From CAYPNP01 sp964412195 (GTDB taxonomy: Bacteria > Acidobacteriota > JAAYUB01): 35,919 bases of DNA. The notes below the pieces were generated by a model that searched no databases, was not told where the DNA came from, and saw only the letters and a program-made list of their open reading frames with translations. This document shows, in pieces, positions 23,208-29,600 of the stretch (position 1 is the first letter of the stretch; each line of letters starts with the position of its first letter). The stretch lies in NCBI GenBank assembly GCA_964412195.1, contig CAYPNP010000037.1:1-35919 (forward strand), written 5' to 3'. The position numbers and the translations under genes were made by a program.

Positions 23208-23243
23208 TGAAACGTTGGAACGTTCTGACGTTCCAACGTTTCA
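23208..23243. terminator. 16-bp perfect hairpin between convergent sodA and ptsI
   Basis: TGAAACGTTGGAACGT, a TCTG loop and its exact reverse complement make a 16-bp stem. There is no T-tract. It begins 20 bp after the sodA stop, and its right arm includes the ptsI stop codon (23241-23243). Read on the minus strand it is a degenerate octamer array (GTTGAAAC, GTTGGAAC, GTCAGAAC, GTTCCAAC). A bidirectional terminator or mRNA 3'-end stabiliser is likely. Confidence 0.75.
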
Positions 23244-25010
23244 ACGATTGGAAGTGGCGTGGCGGAGGGCCTGGACGAAGCTGTCCGGGAAGAACTCCCC
23301 CAGCCTCCGGTGGAAGAGGTCCTCGATGTCCGCCAGCGCGGCCAGTCCGGACAGCTCGGCGTAGAACCGCCGCAGACCCTCCCCGTCCACCCGGTGCAGG
23401 ATGTAGCGCACCATCGCCAGCGACGGCACGTTGACGCTGAAGCTGCGGAAACCGATCCCCAGCAGGACCAGCAGGAAGTAGGGGTGCGCGGCCATCTCGC
23501 CGCAGCAGACCACCTCGCGGCCGCGGGCGGCGGCCTCGCGGCAGACCATCTCCAGCCCCTTGCGCAGGGCCGGATGGGCCGAGGCGAAGGGCCCGGGATT
23601 GTAGAAGCCGTCCCGATTGCTGGCCAGGGTGTACTGGACCAGGTCGTTGGTGCCGAGGGTGAAGAAATCCACCAGGTCCGCCAGGGCGTCCACGATGAAG
23701 AGGGTGCTGGGGATCTCCAGCATGACGCCGACGGGCAGCGGCCGGCCGGCCTCGCCGACAGAGGCCCGGACCTCCTCCAGGATCCGGCGCGCCTCCCGCA
23801 CCTCGTCGACGGAGGAAATGAACGGGAACGTCACCCTCAGGTTGCCCCGCCCGTTCGCCCGCAGGATCCCCTCCAATTGCCGCCGGAAGGCCTCGCCGAG
23901 CTGCAGGCTCAGCCGGATCCCCCGCATCCCCAGGGCGGGGTTGGCCTCGGGATAGCGCTGGTGCAGCTCCGGCATCTTGTCCGAGCCGAGATCGAAGGTG
24001 CGGATCGTGGCCGGGTCGGGGTGCACCCGGTCGGCCAGGGCCCGGTAGGCCGCCTCGTGCTCGCCGGCGGTGATCCCCTCGACGGACCGGCCCAGGAAGA
24101 GGTATTCCGAGCGGAACAGGCCCACGCCGCGGACGGACAGGCGGCGGTAGCCGTCCAGCTCCGTGGGGATCTCGCTGTTGACATACAGCCGGACGTCTGG
24201 CACCGCCTGCGGGGACGTCAGTTCTCGGCTTTCGAGGAGGCAGTAGGGGCCGCAGGCCTCCACCTCGGGCTCCTGCCGGGCGAGGAGCCGGTCCACCGTG
24301 TCGGCATCGGGATTGACGTAAATCGCGCCGGCCGTGCCGTCCACCAGCAGGTAGTCGCCGGTGTGCACCCGCGCGGTGACGTCGCCGAGCTGGATCACCG
24401 CCGGGATCTTCAGCGAGCGGGCGATGATGCTGGTGTGGGACGTCCAGCTGCCGAGGTCCACGGCGAATCCCTTCAGGTGCTTGAGGTCCCAGTCGCTGAA
24501 CATGGAGAAGGCGATCTCGTCGCCCACCAGGATGATGTCGTCGTAGGCGGCGTGGTTGCCGTTCTGCTCGCGTCCGGCGATGTTCTTGAGCAGACGCCGG
24601 GAGATGTCCTCGACGTCCTGGATCTTCTCCCGCAGATAGGCGTCCTCGAGCTTCGCGTAGGCTTCCTGGATCCGCTCCGTGGTTACCTTGATGGCCCACT
24701 CGCAATTGACCCATTCCCTGCTCACGATGTCGCGGATCGCGCCGGCGAAATGCGCGTCCTGGAGGATCAGGACATGGGCCTCGATCATCAGCGAGTGCTC
24801 GTGGCCCAGCTGCGTTTCCAGCAGCTTCTGAATCTGGCGGAGCTGGCCGGCGGTTTTCTGCAGGGCCTCGTCGAGGCGGGCCAGTTCGCGCTCCACGTAT
24901 TCCGGTCGCAGCCGGAACTTGAAGACGGGCGGCAGGCCCTTGTCGACCTTGACCGCGTGGCCGACAGCGATACCGCCGGAAACCCCGTTGCCCTGGAGCA
25001 CCTTCAACAT
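23241..25010 (-). CDS. ptsI: PTS enzyme I (PEP-protein phosphotransferase)
   Basis: Enzyme I (EC 2.7.3.9) autophosphorylates from PEP and passes the phosphate to HPr. The 589-residue protein has the N-terminal HPr-binding and phosphohistidine domains, with the acceptor H192 in SWTSHTSIIARS; the usual GGRTSHTA is changed to GSWTSHTS just before it. The C-terminal PEP-binding barrel has RTFDLGSDK, NPALGMRGIR, GVMLEIPS, FFTLGTNDLVQYTLA and VCCGEMA. Its start overlaps the HPr stop by 7 bp. There is no sugar permease in the window, so its role is probably in a regulatory relay with HPr, EIIA(Man) and HprK. Confidence 0.95.
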   Translation of the reverse strand: MLKVLQGNGVSGGIAVGHAVKVDKGLPPVFKFRLRPEYVERELARLDEALQKTAGQLRQIQKLLETQLGHEHSLMIEAHVLILQDAHFAGAIRDIVSREWVNCEWAIKVTTERIQEAYAKLEDAYLREKIQDVEDISRRLLKNIAGREQNGNHAAYDDIILVGDEIAFSMFSDWDLKHLKGFAVDLGSWTSHTSIIARSLKIPAVIQLGDVTARVHTGDYLLVDGTAGAIYVNPDADTVDRLLARQEPEVEACGPYCLLESRELTSPQAVPDVRLYVNSEIPTELDGYRRLSVRGVGLFRSEYLFLGRSVEGITAGEHEAAYRALADRVHPDPATIRTFDLGSDKMPELHQRYPEANPALGMRGIRLSLQLGEAFRRQLEGILRANGRGNLRVTFPFISSVDEVREARRILEEVRASVGEAGRPLPVGVMLEIPSTLFIVDALADLVDFFTLGTNDLVQYTLASNRDGFYNPGPFASAHPALRKGLEMVCREAAARGREVVCCGEMAAHPYFLLVLLGIGFRSFSVNVPSLAMVRYILHRVDGEGLRRFYAELSGLAALADIEDLFHRRLGEFFPDSFVQALRHATSNR

Positions 25011-25291
25011 CGCGGCGCCCCCTTCTCCTCGAAATCCTGGACGAACAGATGCTCGATCGCGGCCAGGGCTTCAGCCTCGTCGGGGCCGTCGACGGTCACG
25101 GCGAGCGCCGTGCCCCGCGACGCCGCGAGCATCAGGATGCCCAGGATGCTCTTGCCGTCGATGGCCTCCCGCCGGTCCGGCCGGCTCAGCAGGACGCGGC
25201 ATTGGAACCGGCTCGTGAGCGCCACCAGCCGGGCGGCCGCCCGGGCGTGAATGCCCAACAGGTTGTTTACGGTCAACGTCTTTGTCAGCAT
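25004..25291 (-). CDS. ptsH: phosphocarrier protein HPr
   Basis: HPr carries phosphate from enzyme I to EIIA. The 95-residue protein has the active H15 in LLGIHARAA and the regulatory serine S48 in DGKSILGILML, the site used by HPr kinase, which is encoded three genes upstream. The ATG at 25291 gives the standard N-terminus with His at position 15; longer versions add a non-conserved leader upstream of the promoter. It overlaps ptsI by 7 bp. A separate promoter in the gap after EIIA suggests that HPr-EI can be expressed apart from the sigma-54 cluster. Confidence 0.94.
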   Translation of the reverse strand: MLTKTLTVNNLLGIHARAAARLVALTSRFQCRVLLSRPDRREAIDGKSILGILMLAASRGTALAVTVDGPDEAEALAAIEHLFVQDFEEKGAPRC

Positions 25292-25310
25292 GGCCGTCCA
25301 AAAGGGGGCT

Positions 25311-25321
25311 ATTGTACCAGA
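25311..25321 (-). promoter_or_regulatory. extended -10 promoter of ptsH-ptsI (TCTGGTACAAT)
   Basis: This minus-strand 11-mer is identical to those before lpdA and polX. The predicted start of transcription is near 25304, leaving a leader of only about 13 nt before the HPr ATG. Confidence 0.6.
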
Positions 25322-25370
25322 CGGCCGGGGAAAAGGAAGACGATTTTTCAACGGTGCGGGCACCGGCCGC

Positions 25371-25772
25371 TCAGCTTTCCCCCAGGAACCGGGACGCGAT
25401 GGTGATGTTGGATTTGCCCTTTTCGCAGATCTTCTCGGTGAGGGTTACCAGGTCCTCGCTCTCCCCCTGCGAGGCCGCCTTGATGATCATGGGCAGGTTG
25501 ACGCCGGTGATCACCTCGACCTTGCTGTCCTTGAGGAACGACATCGCCAGGTTCGACGGGGTGCCGCCGAACATGTCGGTCATGATGATGGCGCCCTTCT
25601 CGACGGACAGGCCCTTGAGCGTGCGCTCGATCTCGTCGCGGGCCTCGTTGACGTCCTCCTGCCAGCCGATGCACAGAGGCACGATGTGCTCGATCTCGCC
25701 CACGATCATCTCAGCGGCCGCCACCAGCTCTTTGGCCAGCTGGCCGTGAGTCACCACCAGGCATGGAATCAT
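25371..25772 (-). CDS. PTS EIIA component, mannose (Man) family
   Basis: The 133-residue protein is a single EIIA(Man) domain. H9 in VVTHGQLAKEL is the phosphorylation site, and MTDMFGGTPSNLAMSFL is the family signature around the active-site loop. EIIA(Man) normally accepts phosphate from HPr and passes it to EIIB of a mannose-type permease. No EIIB, EIIC or EIID gene is present, as in the regulatory PTS of many Gram-negatives without sugar transport. GGAGGAGG precedes the ATG. It overlaps hprK by 4 bp (ATGA). The rapZ gene that often sits between hprK and this gene is absent. Confidence 0.92.
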   Translation of the reverse strand: MIPCLVVTHGQLAKELVAAAEMIVGEIEHIVPLCIGWQEDVNEARDEIERTLKGLSVEKGAIIMTDMFGGTPSNLAMSFLKDSKVEVITGVNLPMIIKAASQGESEDLVTLTEKICEKGKSNITIASRFLGES

Positions 25773-26752
25773 ACGGCTCCTCCTCCTTCCTTTCCGCCCA
25801 GCACGCTGCTGTCGCGGAGCATTTCCGCAAAGCTGCCCATGGGATGCAGGCCGTGGGACCGCATCAAAAACACGCGGCAGGCGATCTCCACGAGCACCGA
25901 CAGGTTGCGGCCGGGCGCCACCGGGATGACCATGCACGGGACTTCCACTCCGCCGAGCTCCCGCGTCTGCAGGGTGAAGCCCAGCCGCTCGCACGGCATG
26001 TTCGGCACCCAGCGCTCCAGCTGCACGTAAAAGCCGACCTCCTTCGGCCGGCTGATGGCCGAGATCCCGAACATGTCGCGGACGCTCAGGATGCCGATCC
26101 CGCGCAGCTCGAGCAGGTCCTCCAGGGGGTGCGGCGGGCCGCCGATGAGGTGCTTCTCGCCCACCTTGCGCAACTCGACCACGTCGTCCGCCACCAGCCG
26201 GTGCCCCTTCAGGATCAGCTCCAGCGCGCACTCGCTCTTGCCGATGCCGCTCTCGCCGCCGATCAGGACGCCCACGCCAAAGACGTCCACCAGCACGCCG
26301 TGGACGATGAAACGGGGGGACAGCTCCAGCTCCAGGAACTCGGTGAACAGGTAGATGGCGGTGGAGCTGTCCAGGGGGGTCTTCAGCACCGGGATGCCCT
26401 CCGCCTGGCAGAACAGGGCCATCTCCGGCGGCAGGGGCAGCCCGTTGGTCACCAGCAGGCAGGTGATGACGCCCGTCGGAATGGATTGGAGGACGCGCTG
26501 CCGCTCCGTCTCCGTCCGCGTCTCGAAGTACCGGGACTCGGTGTTGCCCAGCACGTAAATCCGGCCCTCCTGCAGGTACTCGGTGAAGCCGGCGAGGGCC
26601 ATGCCGAGCTTCTGCAGCCGCTTCTTGGTGATCCACCGGTCCAGGAGCCCGGGCGAAAACCCGGGCTCCAGGCTCAGATTCTTGGAGTTCTTCTCGTAGA
26701 ATTCGCCCACCCGGATGGCGGGCTGCTGCCGCTGGTCGTCCTGGTCCGCCAT
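25769..26752 (-). CDS. hprK: HPr kinase/phosphorylase
   Basis: HprK phosphorylates and dephosphorylates the regulatory serine of HPr. The 327-residue protein has the N-terminal regulatory domain (FTEYLQEGRIYVLGNTE) and the C-terminal kinase domain with H151 (VHG), Walker A GESGIGKS at 166-173, HRLVADDVV and the family signature LELRGIGILSVRDMFG at 214-229. The HPr encoded nearby keeps the matching serine (S48), so the pair is probably functional. It lies 11 bp after hpf and overlaps the EIIA gene by 4 bp. Confidence 0.95.
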   Translation of the reverse strand: MADQDDQRQQPAIRVGEFYEKNSKNLSLEPGFSPGLLDRWITKKRLQKLGMALAGFTEYLQEGRIYVLGNTESRYFETRTETERQRVLQSIPTGVITCLLVTNGLPLPPEMALFCQAEGIPVLKTPLDSSTAIYLFTEFLELELSPRFIVHGVLVDVFGVGVLIGGESGIGKSECALELILKGHRLVADDVVELRKVGEKHLIGGPPHPLEDLLELRGIGILSVRDMFGISAISRPKEVGFYVQLERWVPNMPCERLGFTLQTRELGGVEVPCMVIPVAPGRNLSVLVEIACRVFLMRSHGLHPMGSFAEMLRDSSVLGGKEGGGAV

Positions 26753-26763
26753 GGCCGGCCCTC

Positions 26764-27309
26764 TCAGGGACGGATCAGGCCGAGGTTGCCGTCGTTGCGG
26801 CGGTACAGCACGTTGACCTGCTCGGACCGGGCGTTGTAGAACACGACGAAGCTGCCGCCCGACTCGCGGAGCTCCATCGCCGCCTCCTCCAGCGCCATCG
26901 GGCGGGCGTCCAGCACCATCTCCACGATCTCCGGATGATCCGCCAGGTCGGACGGCTTCCCCAAGTCGGTGATGGGGGCGCCGACCAGCTCCAGGTGCAG
27001 CTGCTCCTTGTCGGTGTTGCGGGCGATGTCCTTGCGCCGCTCCTTCTGCTTCCGGAGCTGTTTCTCGATCTTCTCGAGCGCCGAGCCGATGGAGGCGTAG
27101 AGGTCCTTCGACTCCTCGGTAGCGTTGAACGTGCCTACCTTGGTGTTGAGGACCACCTCGGCGATCTGGCGGTGCTTCTCCACCGCCAGCACGAAGTGGA
27201 AGTCGCAGCTTCCCCCCGCCAGTTTCGTGAACCGGGCCGTTCGCTTCTGCACGAATTCCTTGATCGGTTCGGTGATGTCGAGGTGCCGTCCAGTGATCTC
27301 AATGTTCAT
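26764..27309 (-). CDS. hpf: ribosome hibernation promoting factor, long form
   Basis: HPF binds the 30S decoding region and promotes 100S ribosome dimers in stationary phase. The N-terminal 100 residues carry the S30AE/HPF domain (MNIEITGRHLDITEPIKEFVQKR, read as the start of the chain). The C-terminal 60 residues (FVVFYNARSEQVNVLYRRNDGNLGLIRP) form the dimerisation domain of long HPF, so the 181-residue length is the long type. AGGAG precedes the ATG. It starts 16 bp after the rpoN stop, the usual position next to sigma-54. Confidence 0.94.
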   Translation of the reverse strand: MNIEITGRHLDITEPIKEFVQKRTARFTKLAGGSCDFHFVLAVEKHRQIAEVVLNTKVGTFNATEESKDLYASIGSALEKIEKQLRKQKERRKDIARNTDKEQLHLELVGAPITDLGKPSDLADHPEIVEMVLDARPMALEEAAMELRESGGSFVVFYNARSEQVNVLYRRNDGNLGLIRP

Positions 27310-27325
27310 AGCTCCTCCCGATGGT

Positions 27326-28789
27326 TTAAGTTTTGGCCCTGCGCGACCGGGAATTGGGGATCTCCATTTCTTCCCGGTATTTCGCGACCGTCCGGCGCTT
27401 GATCTCCACCCCCTGCCGGTTCAGCATGTCAGTGAGGTCGTTGTCCGACAGCGGGTTGGCCGGATCCTCCTTTTCGATCAACTCCCGGATCTTCGTCTTC
27501 AGGATGTGGATGGAAATGTCCTCCCCCGTGTCCGTCTTGAAGCCGAGGGTGAAGAACTGCCGCAGCTCCAGGATGCCCTGCGGGCAGTGGACCCACTTGT
27601 TGGTCACAGCCCGGCTGACCGTCGAGGTGTGCAGCCCCAGCTCGTCGGCGACGTCCTTCAGCAGCATCGGCTTGAGGAACGCGAACCCCTGGTCCAGGAA
27701 CTCCCGCTGCCGGGTCACGATGATCTCGCACACCCGGTAGATGGTCCGCTTGCGGTGGTCGAGGTTCCGGATCAGCTCCACCGCGTTCTTGAACTTCTCG
27801 CGGATGAACTTCCGCTCGGAACCGGTGGACTGCCCGCTCTCGAGGATGCGCCGGTAGTAGGGATTGATGTGCAACCGCGGCAGGCCGTCCTCGTTCAGCG
27901 AGATGAGGTAGTCGTGGCCGATCTTGTAGATGTAAACGTCCGGCTGGATGTAGATGGTGTGGTCGGGCTCGTACTGGAGGCCGGGCTTGGGATTGAGGCG
28001 CCGGATCCGCTCCAGGGCGTCCCGCACCTCGTCAAGAGTGGCCCCTTCCAGCTGCGAAATCTCCTCCATCTTGCCGGCTTCCACGAGGTCGGCGTGACGC
28101 TCGAGCAGGCGGTAGGCCAGGCTCTGCTCCTGGCCCCAGTAGCGCAGCTGCAGCAGCAGGCAATCGCGGAGATCCCGCGCCCCCACGCCGGCCGGATCGA
28201 AGTGCTGGACCACCTCCAGCGCCACGCCGGCCGTTTCCGGGGTCGTTCCGGCGGCCTCGGCGATCTCCTCCAGTTGGCCGGTGAAGTACCCGTCGCCGTC
28301 CAGGTTGCCGATGATTTCGCGGGCGGCCCGCTCCACCGGCGGCGGCAGGTCCACCAGCCCCACCTGCCACTGGAGGTGCTCGTAGAGGGACACCGGCTTG
28401 ACGGCGAACGTGTCGAACTCGGGCCGCTCGTACTGCTCGTACTCCGCGCTCTTGTAGCCCGGATCGAGGTATTCCTCGAAGAAAGTCCCGTAATCGAGGT
28501 CCTCGGCGATGGGGGAGCCGGTCTCGGCCTCCGCCTCGGAGTTGGGCGGAGTCTCCGGCGCGGCCGCCTCCGCGGCCGGGGCCTCCCCATCGGAGGGCGA
28601 TTCCGCCGTCTCGAGCGACCCTTCCTCCAGGAAGGGGTTCTGGAGCATCTCGTCCTTGATGAACTCGCTCAGCTCCAGGTGGGACAGGGTCAGCAGCTCG
28701 ATCTTCTGGAGCAGGGCGGGCGTCAGTGTCAGTTTTTGGATGGGGGCCAGCCGGAGGTTTTGCCGCAGGTAAGGGTTCTTGTTGACCAT
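27326..28789 (-). CDS. rpoN: RNA polymerase sigma-54 factor
   Basis: Sigma-54 directs transcription from -24/-12 promoters with AAA+ activators. The 487-residue protein has the N-terminal activator-interacting region I (LRLAPIQKLTLTPALLQKIELL), an acidic linker of about residues 55-120, the core-binding domain (LGLVDLPPP-type segment onward), the helix-turn-helix (LKDVADELGLHTSTVSRAVTNKW) and the C-terminal RpoN box RRTVAKYREEM. Full length. It is preceded by an extended -10 promoter, and hpf follows after 16 bp. Confidence 0.97.
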   Translation of the reverse strand: MVNKNPYLRQNLRLAPIQKLTLTPALLQKIELLTLSHLELSEFIKDEMLQNPFLEEGSLETAESPSDGEAPAAEAAAPETPPNSEAEAETGSPIAEDLDYGTFFEEYLDPGYKSAEYEQYERPEFDTFAVKPVSLYEHLQWQVGLVDLPPPVERAAREIIGNLDGDGYFTGQLEEIAEAAGTTPETAGVALEVVQHFDPAGVGARDLRDCLLLQLRYWGQEQSLAYRLLERHADLVEAGKMEEISQLEGATLDEVRDALERIRRLNPKPGLQYEPDHTIYIQPDVYIYKIGHDYLISLNEDGLPRLHINPYYRRILESGQSTGSERKFIREKFKNAVELIRNLDHRKRTIYRVCEIIVTRQREFLDQGFAFLKPMLLKDVADELGLHTSTVSRAVTNKWVHCPQGILELRQFFTLGFKTDTGEDISIHILKTKIRELIEKEDPANPLSDNDLTDMLNRQGVEIKRRTVAKYREEMEIPNSRSRRAKT

Positions 28790-28820
28790 AGATCCAATAT
28801 GTCAGGCCGTCCTGGTTGCT

Positions 28821-28829
28821 ATTATAGCA
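28821..28829 (-). promoter_or_regulatory. extended -10 promoter of rpoN
   Basis: TGCTATAAT on the minus strand is a perfect TGn-TATAAT element, 31 bp upstream of the rpoN start, in the 73-bp gap after lptB. It allows rpoN and the genes below to be expressed apart from the LPS-export genes. Confidence 0.65.
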
Positions 28830-28862
28830 AAACCGGCGGAGCGGCGATACGAATTCTCCCGG

Positions 28863-29588
28863 TCAGACGAGCCGGAAATGCTCACCGAGGTACACCCGCT
28901 TCACTTCCTCGTCCTCGGCCAGCTCCCGGGGGGTTCCCTTCCGGAAGATCCGCCCTTCATGGATGATGTAGGCGCGGTCGGTGATGCGGAGGGTCTCGCG
29001 GACGTTGTGGTCGGTGATGACCACACCGATGCCGCGGGACTTGAGATGGACGATCAGGTTCTGGATGTCGATCACCGCCAGCGGATCGATGCCGGCGAAC
29101 GGCTCGTCCAGCAGGATGAACGACGGCTTCAGCACCAGCGAGCGGGCGATCTCGACCCGGCGGCGCTCGCCGCCGGAGAGGGTGTAGGCCTTGTTGTTCC
29201 GGAGGTGGGCGATGCCGAACTCCTGCAGCAGGTCGTTGACCACCTCTTCCTGGTCCTGCGTGCCGAGGTCGAGGATCTCGGCGATGGCCAGCAGGTTCTC
29301 CTCGACGGTCAGCTTGCGGAAGACCGACGGCTCCTGCGGCAAATAGCTGATGCCCTTCTTCGCCCGCAGGTACATCGGCGTCTCAGCGATGTCCTCGTCG
29401 TTGTAAAAGACCTGGCCGCTGTCCGGGATCGTCAGGCCGACGATGATGTAGAAGGTCGTCGTCTTCCCCGCGCCGTTGGGCCCCAGCAGGCCGACGATCT
29501 CGCGGTCTTGGATCTGCAGGTCGATCCCCTTCAGGACCTGGCGGCCGCGGTAGGACTTGGTGATCTGGTCGGTGCGGAGCGTGGCCAT
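28863..29588 (-). CDS. lptB: LPS export ABC transporter ATPase LptB
   Basis: LptB powers extraction of LPS from the inner membrane with LptF/LptG. The 241-residue ATPase has Walker A GPNGAGKTTTF, the Q-loop YLPQEPSVFRKLTV typical of LptB, signature LSGGERRRVEIARSL, Walker B FILLDEPFAGIDP and the switch His in ITDHNVRETL. Length and order are standard. It begins 12 bp after the lptC/lptA-like gene without a strong ribosome site, so translation may be coupled. LptF and LptG are not in the window. Confidence 0.95.
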   Translation of the reverse strand: MATLRTDQITKSYRGRQVLKGIDLQIQDREIVGLLGPNGAGKTTTFYIIVGLTIPDSGQVFYNDEDIAETPMYLRAKKGISYLPQEPSVFRKLTVEENLLAIAEILDLGTQDQEEVVNDLLQEFGIAHLRNNKAYTLSGGERRRVEIARSLVLKPSFILLDEPFAGIDPLAVIDIQNLIVHLKSRGIGVVITDHNVRETLRITDRAYIIHEGRIFRKGTPRELAEDEEVKRVYLGEHFRLV

Positions 29589-29600
29589 AGACTATTCAAA

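Noticed and set aside
23259..25250. 663-residue open frame on the plus strand opposite ptsI and HPr
   Set aside because: It is an antisense shadow; the enzyme I and HPr motifs lie on the minus strand.
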